The translations under genes and the position numbers were made by a program. The notes beneath the pieces are model-generated. The model was not told the DNA's origin. It did no database searches and worked only from the letters and a program-made list of their open reading frames with translations. From NCBI GenBank assembly GCA_017615755.1, contig JAFZZM010000001.1, forward strand, positions 1 to 64,000: a stretch of 64,000 nucleotides of DNA, given 5' to 3'. Each line of letters opens with the position of its first letter. Within the stretch, counting starts at the first letter, position 1. Shown here piece after piece: positions 25,744 to 33,719 of the stretch. This DNA comes from Clostridiales bacterium (GTDB lineage Bacteria; Bacillota; Clostridia; Saccharofermentanales; Saccharofermentanaceae).

Positions 25744-25788
25744 CTATCACTGCCTCCTTGAGTTCATCAAAGAAAGAAACCAAAGGGG

Positions 25789-25854
25789 ATTAGGATAGGC
25801 TTGGAAAGGATATCCTAATCTGTTACTCGTAGTGTAACAGATGCTTTCAGTATA
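25789..25854 (-). promoter_or_regulatory. Structured leader and promoter of solute-binding lipoprotein 2
   Basis: Reading leftward, a -10-like TATACT (25849-25854) is followed by the inverted repeat ATCTGTTAC/GTAACAGAT (25818-25842, 9-base arms, 7-base loop). A second one, ATTAGGATA/TATCCTAAT (25789-25819), shares its last bases with the first. The two hairpins cannot both form fully. No T-run follows, so operators or a regulatory leader fit better than a terminator. Confidence 0.45.
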
Positions 25855-25907
25855 TCACGGCAGGCACGACAGCCGTACACGTATAATATAGTTTTTTGCT
25901 CTCCTCA

Positions 25908-28178
25908 TTAGGCCTCTTCTCCGCCCGGCCAGGCGATGTTCAGGAAGGTATGCTTGCAGAGTCCGCCGGCAGTAATGGCAAACCGTCTCGCCGAGCGAAT
26001 GTTGTACTTGGACTCATTGACCATCATGTGGTAGAACGCACCGAGCACCACAGAGCGCGTGTACTCTTCCCAGGACGAGAACAGCTTCGTGCACTCGTCA
26101 AAGACAAACCGGTAGGTGTCGTCCATTTCCTCCCTGCTGAGGAGGTCCGCCGCATACATGAGTCGCGCCAGCCCAAGCATGTCGCAGTAATCCCACGCCT
26201 CGACGTGCGCCTCCGGAATGTATTCCTTCATATTCTCCAGGAAAAGCACTGTCGCGTCGAGTAGCGTTCTGCTTCTGGCGTTCAGTTCTTCGAGTGAGAT
26301 ATCGATCTCGCCTCTCATATACTTCAGCGCATCCTCGATCTTCTGCTTATTCCTATGGTTGCCGAAATACTCCTGAAGGCTGCGAAGATCCGTGAGATTT
26401 GACCGTTCCTTCAGTGTCTCCCTTATCTTATTCTTTGCGTTCTCGTCACAGGTCGCATAAGCATCGCCGGGATAGAGGTGGATCCCAAAGGGCGTGCTCA
26501 TGAAGGAAGAACTGACCACAGCAAAATAAGTATAGATCGCCGGCTTGTCGATCACCTTCAGATCCGTCTCGGCAGCCAGTGCTTTGTTCATAGAATCGAA
26601 AAATGTTCCGAGTTCTTCTTTTGCGCGAGCCATATCTTTCTTCGCATAACTCAGGCTGTCCGACACCAGTTCATCCGTGCCCTCTCGCGACGGGTCGAAT
26701 TCCAGTGCGGCGCGGTAGCACTCGATCGCCTTAAACTCACAGTCCGTATTATCGTAAATGTACCCCAGCATATAGAAGATTTTCCCCTGATCCTGTGGGG
26801 TCTTGCAGCGTCTTATAAGAAGGTCGATCTCTCTTCTAGCATCATCGAAACGCTTGAGATTATTGAGCGCACTGATCTTTCGGAACCAGAGCTTGTTGCT
26901 GCGCCGCTCGAACGGGATCTCTTCGACCTTGGTGAGTATCTTCTCATACTCGTCATCGTCGTGCCACTGATCCAGATCCTTATAGATCGGATCATCATCG
27001 GGGATGTATTCCGTGCCTTCATCAGCGACCGGGATCGCTGCCTCCGGATCGCGCTCGGCAGAGTTCGCATTTTCTGCATCCGACGTGGAATCGATGCCCG
27101 TCAGTTTTTCATCCGGCTCGTCGTGAATCTGCTCGTAGTCGCCGGTTTCATTTCTGACCCAGGCCGTCCCGTAGGGCGCGTCGAGGATCGTAAGAAGCTG
27201 CGGACTGATCTGGCACAGCGTGCGGATATCCACCACAGCGGCGTTACCTTCCTGGCTGATAAACTCCTCGCTTTCCGTCCCCTCGTACATGGTCCAGCCA
27301 CTGTCTTTCGGGCCGTGTTGCGGGGTATTGCGATGGAGATACCCGATCATCTGCTTCTGAAAAACCATCAACGATGTCAGGCACAGGTTCGCTTCGGGCA
27401 GGTACTTCTCCATCTGAGCGAAATCCTCGTCGGCTTTCCGGAGATCTTCGGCATTGGCCATCGGGATGATCAGCTCGCACACCTCCCCGTCCGCATCGAC
27501 CCCCCAGAAAGGCGTGTACAAACCATCACCGAAACCGGATGTGAAGAAATACATCTTCGATGACGTTTCCGGTATCGTCCAATCGATGAAATCACCGGCT
27601 TCTCTCTGAAGGTCGGGGAACTTTTTCGCACTCTCTTCATAGATCGCACGGAAATACTCGTCATAGATATTTCCATCCGGATGTTCGGAATCCCACTGCT
27701 TAACGAAATTCTGATATTCACCGAAGGTCTTTTCGTCTAAGATAGAAAGCGTTCCGGCATCGACCGGGCAGCCGGCAAGTTTTGCATTATCAGGTCGTGC
27801 CGGCTCATATCGGACCGCTTCCTTCTCACTGATCTGCATCTTCGCAAGACAGTACTTCAGTCCGAAGGTCTTACTTCTGAAAATGCTGACCAGAAGCGGA
27901 TATTTCCCGGGTGCGATCGATCGCCCCAGCACAGGAGAATGCGAGTCGGTGAAATCTTTGACCAGAAAGGCAATCGGATCTCCCACGACGATCCTTCCTG
28001 TCGGGCAGGAGATCCCACCCAGCGGGTACACGATCAGATCTTCCGAAGGTGTCAGCTGCTTTCGGATCGTTTCCGGGTCAAAATCGTCCTTACTTATGAA
28101 CTTGCGGTTGTCGCGAAAGATCTCCCGGATACTTCTCGGGACCTCGATATTTCGATTCGGTACGTAATTCTCTCCCAT
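25908..28178 (-). CDS. DUF4241-like and TPR-repeat protein
   Basis: A 756-residue cytoplasmic protein. Residues ~40-260 resemble DUF4241: CPTGRIVVGDPIAFLV, APGKYPLLVSIF and a later WGVDADGEVCELIIPM. A degenerate middle part contains an acidic linker (~365-395). Residues ~400-530 form TPR-like helix pairs (GKIFYMLGYIYDNTDCEFKA, IECYRAALEFDPSREGTDEL). The C-terminal ~200 residues are helical and unassigned. DUF4241 proteins occur near polymorphic toxins but their function is unknown. It ends about 165 bases before the lipoprotein promoter region and begins 16 bases after the reductase gene. Confidence 0.68.
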   Translation of the reverse strand: MGENYVPNRNIEVPRSIREIFRDNRKFISKDDFDPETIRKQLTPSEDLIVYPLGGISCPTGRIVVGDPIAFLVKDFTDSHSPVLGRSIAPGKYPLLVSIFRSKTFGLKYCLAKMQISEKEAVRYEPARPDNAKLAGCPVDAGTLSILDEKTFGEYQNFVKQWDSEHPDGNIYDEYFRAIYEESAKKFPDLQREAGDFIDWTIPETSSKMYFFTSGFGDGLYTPFWGVDADGEVCELIIPMANAEDLRKADEDFAQMEKYLPEANLCLTSLMVFQKQMIGYLHRNTPQHGPKDSGWTMYEGTESEEFISQEGNAAVVDIRTLCQISPQLLTILDAPYGTAWVRNETGDYEQIHDEPDEKLTGIDSTSDAENANSAERDPEAAIPVADEGTEYIPDDDPIYKDLDQWHDDDEYEKILTKVEEIPFERRSNKLWFRKISALNNLKRFDDARREIDLLIRRCKTPQDQGKIFYMLGYIYDNTDCEFKAIECYRAALEFDPSREGTDELVSDSLSYAKKDMARAKEELGTFFDSMNKALAAETDLKVIDKPAIYTYFAVVSSSFMSTPFGIHLYPGDAYATCDENAKNKIRETLKERSNLTDLRSLQEYFGNHRNKQKIEDALKYMRGEIDISLEELNARSRTLLDATVLFLENMKEYIPEAHVEAWDYCDMLGLARLMYAADLLSREEMDDTYRFVFDECTKLFSSWEEYTRSVVLGAFYHMMVNESKYNIRSARRFAITAGGLCKHTFLNIAWPGGEEA

Positions 28179-28193
28179 ACTCTTATCTCCTTC

Positions 28194-28754
28194 TCACAGA
28201 ACGTCTTTGACCCTTGTTTCCGCTTCCTTTATGATCGTTTCCACATCCGCACCATAGATATCGAGACCCACGGCTGTCAGGAGTTTCACTTCCTTAATAC
28301 CATAAAAATTCTCGGCCAGTGCTTTTACATAACCAAAGCCAAACTCATATGGTACCAGCGCACCGCCGGCCGTCGTGACATAGTAAAGCTTCTCAGCCTT
28401 ACAAAGCGGGATCGGCAGGCCCTCGTCCGAATAATCGAACGTCGTACCCATCGCATTGATCTGCTCGAAGTATTGTTTGAGAGAGCTTGGAAACGACAGG
28501 TCCCAGTATGGTGCCGCGACCACGATCGTATCCGCTGACTTGAACTGCATCGCCAGATTGAAGATCGGATCATCCCACTGTTTCTCCGCAATCAGGGCAT
28601 CCCTCTTCTGCAGGAACGCCTCATCCACGACCGGGAAATCGATTTCGGAAAGCACCACTTCCGTTATCTCCCCGTCCAGTTCTTTCAGAAGCGCATCCGT
28701 CAGGCGCTTCGTACGTGAATCCGTTCTCACACATGCATTGATCAGCAAAATCAT
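28194..28754 (-). CDS. FMN-dependent NADH-azoreductase/quinone oxidoreductase-like
   Basis: A 186-residue flavodoxin-fold reductase. The N-terminal strand and phosphate loop LINACVRTDSRTKRL, the AAPYWDLSFPSSLKQYFEQI segment (read in two parts) and the flavin-contacting TTAGG near residue 120 match the AzoR/AcpD family. Such proteins bind FMN and reduce quinones or azo compounds with NADH. I use the ATG at 28754, preceded by GGAAGGAGACGCC; the longer frame to 28841 lacks a ribosome site. It is probably co-transcribed with the DUF4241-TPR gene. Confidence 0.85.
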   Translation of the reverse strand: MILLINACVRTDSRTKRLTDALLKELDGEITEVVLSEIDFPVVDEAFLQKRDALIAEKQWDDPIFNLAMQFKSADTIVVAAPYWDLSFPSSLKQYFEQINAMGTTFDYSDEGLPIPLCKAEKLYYVTTAGGALVPYEFGFGYVKALAENFYGIKEVKLLTAVGLDIYGADVETIIKEAETRVKDVL

Positions 28755-28893
28755 AGGCGTCTCCTTCCAAGAGGTATCTGAATGCTTTTTAAACTCTTGC
28801 ATATCCGTATCCAAGAATTGGATCGGTTCTGGCTCAATCAAACCACAAATTCATAGATTATTCAACCAAGGGCAGCCACACCTGCGCAGTTTA

Positions 28894-28998
28894 TATATTC
28901 CAGAGCCAACTACCCTCATCGTCGAGTATGACTTTGATCAGGAGAAAGTCGTCTCCTATAAGTACTATGTGCCGGACTACCCGAAGTGGATCACTTGA
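28894..28998 (+). pseudogene. C-terminal gene fragment
   Basis: A 34-codon stretch reading YIPEPTTLIVEYDFDQEKVV and ending YYVPDYPKWIT before TGA at 28996-28998. It has protein-like alternation of strands but no start codon or ribosome site, and the DNA upstream is antisense to the reductase gene. It is likely the end of a lost gene; the family is not recognised. Confidence 0.35.
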
Positions 28999-29028
28999 CC
29001 CTTTTCATTTTTCCTAACATCTACACAC

Positions 29029-29778
29029 TCAAATATACCGCCAGATGGTAATGCCGGTCTTCCCTTTTTTCGTGGTGCGTTCTTCGCCGTGGTATTCCAG
29101 TTTCCCATATCCGCGGACGGAAACTATACTGTTTTCCTTAAGAATGGTCTCCGGGTTATGGCATATTTGTCCGTTAAGCGTGACTTTCTCCATATCGAAA
29201 AGCGCTTTTGCATCAGTGCGGGACAGATGATATACCTTCGCAAGGATGGCATCGAGTCTGGGAGACGTTACCGTGATGTTCTCTTCTTTCCGTTTCGGAA
29301 GATAATTCTCCGGGACGTCTTCAACCAATTTGCAGCTAACGGCAGTGTGTTTGACCCGATCAAGATCACGGCAGAAAACATCAGCTACTTTCTCGAGCAC
29401 AAAGCAATATGCAGAATTGTTCTGAACCAGGATATCTCCGACCATGTCGCGTTCGATCCCAAGATTTAAAATCGCGCCGAGGAAATCACGATGGGTCAGC
29501 GTCTCGGCAAACTTCGCCTGTTTAGGTTCGATGAGAAGGACTCTGATTGGAAAGTCTTCGTCATAGGAGAGATCCTCCGGATTTCCGAAGCGGACGATGA
29601 CTCGTTCACTGTTCTCCATACCACCCCAGATCTTCATCTCACTTTCAGATGCCACCTCAAAAGCGAGACTCGCCGTCTCGCCCGAATGAAAACTCGAATA
29701 GGTATAATAGCCGGACTGACGGGCACGTTCTGCCAGTTCGGAAAAGCGTTTCAGATTTTGCTGCTGATGTTCATTCAT
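29029..29778 (-). CDS. ylmH: YlmH-like RNA-binding protein (S4 domain)
   Basis: A 249-residue protein with the YlmH layout: an N-terminal ferredoxin-like region (RFSELAERARQSGYYTYSSF, FGNPEDLSYDEDFPI), a middle part with HRDFLGAILNLGIERD and GDILVQ, then an S4 RNA-binding domain at ~180-245 (SPRLDAILAKVYHLSRTDA, KENSIVSVRGYGKL). In Firmicutes it sits in the division cluster after ylmF/ylmG; here it stands alone, which is unusual. YlmH has been linked to rescue of stalled ribosomes. AAGGAGATG precedes the start. Confidence 0.9.
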   Translation of the reverse strand: MNEHQQQNLKRFSELAERARQSGYYTYSSFHSGETASLAFEVASESEMKIWGGMENSERVIVRFGNPEDLSYDEDFPIRVLLIEPKQAKFAETLTHRDFLGAILNLGIERDMVGDILVQNNSAYCFVLEKVADVFCRDLDRVKHTAVSCKLVEDVPENYLPKRKEENITVTSPRLDAILAKVYHLSRTDAKALFDMEKVTLNGQICHNPETILKENSIVSVRGYGKLEYHGEERTTKKGKTGITIWRYI

Positions 29779-29891
29779 CAGAAAACATCTCCTTGAATTT
29801 TGGTGATTTCATGGACAAGGTCATAAACGGGGAAATTGGATTATAAATTTCTCACAGTTTAACGATCCAGGCCTCGGAGCAAAAGTGGTGC

Positions 29892-32258
29892 TTACTTTGC
29901 CTCGCTGACATATTTGTCTGCACGGTCGTTAATGAGGAAGATCACGTCGTCTATTGTCTTATCGCCCGCATAGAACGCAGCCAGTTCTTCATTGACGATG
30001 TTTCTGATTTCTCTATCATCCATGTAGTACACAGAGAGCGTCGAGAGCATATCGTAAAACTTCTGCTGCATGGTATCCGTGGCTTTTTTAAACCCCATAG
30101 TTTTGAGCTGGCTCTTACTAAAAAGCCCGTATTCCATCTCATGATCGTAGACCTTGTTATAGTACTCTGCAATCAAAGAGATCTCTTTTTTCATGATATC
30201 TTTGTTGGAGCAGATCGAGCTGAATGACAGTTCCTTTCCGGAGATAAACTTGCCACCGAGCAGATAGTTGATGAACTTTATACATCCTTCCTGCTGATCG
30301 GATTTTGCTGTTACGGAGATACTCTCTTGAGCTTTGAATCTTGGTCCCTGTCCCGATACCGACGGTGTACCGATTACCACGCAGGCATCCTGTTCTCCGG
30401 TACAATTGAGGACGTAGTCGATAAAATTCGTCATGAACACATATCTTCCATCCGGTTTCGGGCGTGCTTCTTCTTCGGAAAATGGAATAAACACATCCGG
30501 GTTTCTCTTGTTTTCCGAGAAATTCGCTTTGGCATATTCCGCCGCTTTTCGGAACTGTTCAGAGTCAAAATTCACTTGTTCACCTTCTACAGCAGACTTA
30601 ATGTCGATACAGGACATCACGAAAACATCCCGATAGTTATATGTAGATTCAGGATAGTCATAAGGTTGCACGCCGGACAGTGTGTTCGTAACGTAGTCTC
30701 CGTATTCCTCGAATGTCAGGCCAACCTTGTCTTTTCCGACATCGTCTTCCTTCACGATCAATCCTTCGATCTCGAGTGTTACCGGAATAAAGTACAGTTT
30801 TCCATCCACTTTGCCGGCATCGAGAACATTCTCGAAGAGCTCCTTTTTTACACCTTCGTCGATAGAAGCACCAAGATCCAGCAGGCTCTTGTCATTCATG
30901 GCTTCCTTCTTATCCATGTTCACAACGATATCCGGACAGTCCGAACTCTCGAGTTCTCTTACCAAAGTGTAGGCGCGTTCGATCTGAGGATCAAGGATCG
31001 GAAATCCTCTTCCGGCCTTGATACCTTCACTATACTTGCTCCATATCCGGATAAGGTATTCCGGGTCTGTCTCGTTGAAAGAAACGATCGCCTGAGACAG
31101 ATAGTCAGAGAATGTACCGTCCAGAGGCGCACTGATCTCGATGATTTTCTTTCCTGCATGCGGGTTGGTCTGCGCTTTAGTTAGTATCAGGATCGAGGAG
31201 TTTTCCGCAATTATGTCCGCGGTCTTGAATCCCTCACCTCCTCTTAAGTAGAGGACGATCTTTTCCTCCGAGTATTGAATAACTCGGATATCGGTGCTTT
31301 TGTCGGGATTAAAGTCATAAAAGTACGGGGAATACCACGTATTCTCCAAAACTTTTTCCTCGGTATTCGTTTCCACGTTATATTTGAAAATATTTCCAAG
31401 CGTATCTACGCGAAGAAGGTCTCCCTGTCCGGTACACTGATAATCGGTAAGGCTGTCCTGATTGTCGCCTCCGGTGACCCATAGAGTCTTATTTGTGAAT
31501 TTTCCGGAAGAGAGATCCATCTCACATGTATATTTCTCACCAGTCATCAGTTCTTGATTCGCGTAGGCCTTTTTCTCCTTCTCGTTATAGGAAAAAGCAT
31601 CAAAACTACCGACTCCCGGCGAAGTCGTCATATCCATCTCGCAGAGCAGGTCCATACCCTCGTAAAAATACAGTTGTATATTCCCTGTACTCGGGTCCAT
31701 ACACTGCACAGCGATATAGTTGCCAACACGGGTTGCCGTCACAACCATACTGATCATCTGCCCCTTTTTGTCCTTCGCCGGCGTGACGTTGGAAGCTACA
31801 CCTGTTTCCAGGTCTACATTGATAAAGTAAGTCTCGATTCCTCCATTGAAAACACCAACCATGGCGGTCGCATTTTTTCCGTCTTCGTTTGGGACCAGGC
31901 AATAGACTTCCTGTATTCGGAGATCTGCATCGGATACTTTAATCTCCAGTGCTTTTTCCTTCGTTCCGTCCTCGCCATATACATCCAGTTTTACTTTTTC
32001 ATCGGCTGTCACAATATCACATGTCGAATATGTAGTATATATCTTCCCGTTGATATATTCCGGCGATGAATAGATCATCAACGTGTCCGTTTCCGATTTT
32101 TCCATCGAAAGCTTGAACCGGACAGAATCGTACCAGGGATCATCTTTCCCCACCGTGATGCTGTTTTCTGTTTTAGGTGTTTTTTTGCAGGAGGACATCA
32201 CTCCTGAAGCAAGCAAAAGACTAAGTCCGATAGAAATGATACGTGTCGTTTTTCTCAT
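29892..32258 (-). CDS. Large extracellular solute-binding lipoprotein 3
   Basis: A 788-residue third paralogue. The signal peptide ends in MSSC with C24 as lipid anchor. The N-terminal beta-rich half (~40-380) is followed by a solute-binding-like half with SDCPDIVVNMDKKEAMND, a DLGASIDEGVKKELF segment, DGKLYFIPVTLEIEGL and EGCIKFINYLLGGK. GAGGTGG 4 bases before ATG 32258 decides the start over the longer frame to 32270. It is more diverged from the other two than they are from each other at the GDGPDILLN motif. No permease is encoded nearby. Confidence 0.8.
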   Translation of the reverse strand: MRKTTRIISIGLSLLLASGVMSSCKKTPKTENSITVGKDDPWYDSVRFKLSMEKSETDTLMIYSSPEYINGKIYTTYSTCDIVTADEKVKLDVYGEDGTKEKALEIKVSDADLRIQEVYCLVPNEDGKNATAMVGVFNGGIETYFINVDLETGVASNVTPAKDKKGQMISMVVTATRVGNYIAVQCMDPSTGNIQLYFYEGMDLLCEMDMTTSPGVGSFDAFSYNEKEKKAYANQELMTGEKYTCEMDLSSGKFTNKTLWVTGGDNQDSLTDYQCTGQGDLLRVDTLGNIFKYNVETNTEEKVLENTWYSPYFYDFNPDKSTDIRVIQYSEEKIVLYLRGGEGFKTADIIAENSSILILTKAQTNPHAGKKIIEISAPLDGTFSDYLSQAIVSFNETDPEYLIRIWSKYSEGIKAGRGFPILDPQIERAYTLVRELESSDCPDIVVNMDKKEAMNDKSLLDLGASIDEGVKKELFENVLDAGKVDGKLYFIPVTLEIEGLIVKEDDVGKDKVGLTFEEYGDYVTNTLSGVQPYDYPESTYNYRDVFVMSCIDIKSAVEGEQVNFDSEQFRKAAEYAKANFSENKRNPDVFIPFSEEEARPKPDGRYVFMTNFIDYVLNCTGEQDACVVIGTPSVSGQGPRFKAQESISVTAKSDQQEGCIKFINYLLGGKFISGKELSFSSICSNKDIMKKEISLIAEYYNKVYDHEMEYGLFSKSQLKTMGFKKATDTMQQKFYDMLSTLSVYYMDDREIRNIVNEELAAFYAGDKTIDDVIFLINDRADKYVSEAK

Positions 32259-32333
32259 ATGCCACCTCAAATGTCATATTCATCGCGCATCTTTCAGACT
32301 ATATAACTACACTATTCCTAACCCCAATTGCCA

Positions 32334-32388
32334 ATTATAGTCTATCATCTTGCATCAAGAAAAAATGACTCTCCTGTCATTTTTTCTC
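32334..32388 (-). promoter_or_regulatory. Promoter of lipoprotein 3 with adjacent hairpin
   Basis: On the minus strand TTTCTT (32357-32362), a 17-base spacer and TATAAT (32334-32339) precede the lipoprotein start by about 75 bases. A hairpin AAAAATGAC/GTCATTTTT overlaps the -35 and continues to about 32386. In a divergent region a bidirectional terminator has nothing to stop, so the hairpin may be regulatory or left from rearrangement. Confidence 0.45.
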
Positions 32389-32491
32389 AATTCATTGTGC
32401 CTATAATCTATATGAGTGAATGAAATATCGGCCGAGGAGTTTGACATAATTATCTAAACTCATTAAGAATGAGATGGAAAGGATATAACAG

Positions 32492-33637
32492 ATGAAGATT
32501 TGGAACAAAGTAGTTGTGCTTCTTGTTGGGACGGCGGTATTTATGTGTGGTTGCTCTTCAGCAAATAATAAGAAAACGGAGAGTACCGGCAACAGTCAGA
32601 CAGAATCTACGAGTAGTGCCAGTAGTAAGACAGAAACTACAATCAGTTCCAGTAGTCAGACAGAAGCTACGAGCAGTACAACAGAGGAAGCAGCTCATCC
32701 CATATCCAAAATAGCTTATTTGCGCGATCTGATCGAACAGATGAACGAATCTGATAAGCTTATGGAACAGCAGGGACTTCACGCTTTGAAAACAATATGC
32801 TTCGTCGATTTTACGCAGGATGAGGATCCATATGAACCGATCGAAACGATTAAGATAGACAAAAACAATCTGAAAGCTACTGCGGTTATCAGAATAGAAG
32901 AAGGCGACTTTGATGGTCATTCGGATTTTGAGATAGATGCCATCATGACAATTAATGGTAAAGTCGTGGATTTCAGTCTTGATGATAAAAGCAGCAAAGA
33001 TGGGGTCCTGAGCACAACCATGCAAACTAATGAGGATTATATCCTCCAAGTTAGTGCGGATAATCTTCCGGTTGAAAAAGGGGAAAATGAGATCTCATTG
33101 ATAACAATCGGTTATTCCGGGAGCCGTGACATGTATATTTCTTCTCAGTCCAGCTCTGTGCGTTTTTCATCAGACCATGAAGAAAACGGAAATGTTATAG
33201 AGGTCTGTCCCGAAGAGAATATCAACATAATCACATATCAGGACAAAAACAAGGCAAATGGTGCTTCCTATTTTATTATGCCTGAGGAACAGCTCAATTT
33301 TGAGTCTGACCATTACGGATATGTGAAAGTGACGGCATTGCCCTCCCCCACCATGCATTTTCTAATCGATAATATGAGTACTGAGGGGCTTATCGGAAAC
33401 CGTGGCGGATTGCTTCTGTTTTTTGTTGACGGTAAACTTCAGCCGGTATGGAATGGATTAAATATTGGAGAGATCTCATTAAAGGAAAGTGATCTCGTAA
33501 AAGAGATCGTTATCGCTTCGGAATTCAAATCGGGTGAAGAGCATAATATCGCCTGGTACTACGTAGAGACTCATGGGGTATCTGAATGGCCGGTCGACAC
33601 TTGGTATTCATCACATGTGGAAATCAAAGGCAGCTGA
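32492..33637 (+). CDS. Hypothetical lipoprotein with Ser/Thr repeat linker
   Basis: A 381-residue lipoprotein. The signal peptide ends in MCGC with C21 as lipid anchor. A low-complexity linker (~23-68) follows, built from three diverged copies of SSSQTE(A/T)T and its DNA, agtcagacagaa. The ~300-residue extracellular part is acidic and beta-rich (KIDKNNLKATAVIRIEEGDF, LNFESDHYGYVKV, LLLFFVDGKLQPVW) and resembles an immunoglobulin-like or carbohydrate-binding sandwich, but no family is recognised. AAGGATATAACAG precedes the ATG. Confidence 0.72.
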   Translation: MKIWNKVVVLLVGTAVFMCGCSSANNKKTESTGNSQTESTSSASSKTETTISSSSQTEATSSTTEEAAHPISKIAYLRDLIEQMNESDKLMEQQGLHALKTICFVDFTQDEDPYEPIETIKIDKNNLKATAVIRIEEGDFDGHSDFEIDAIMTINGKVVDFSLDDKSSKDGVLSTTMQTNEDYILQVSADNLPVEKGENEISLITIGYSGSRDMYISSQSSSVRFSSDHEENGNVIEVCPEENINIITYQDKNKANGASYFIMPEEQLNFESDHYGYVKVTALPSPTMHFLIDNMSTEGLIGNRGGLLLFFVDGKLQPVWNGLNIGEISLKESDLVKEIVIASEFKSGEEHNIAWYYVETHGVSEWPVDTWYSSHVEIKGS

Positions 33638-33719
33638 GGCGAAACGAGCGTGTGTCCCGCTTTCCGATTTGACCAATGGATTGTTCATCTCCCGTTGACA
33701 TTCCTCCGTTTCATCAGGT

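Noticed and set aside
26478..27563. Long 361-residue frame opposite the DUF4241-TPR gene
   Set aside because: Antisense shadow of a well-supported gene; no ribosome site and no domain features.
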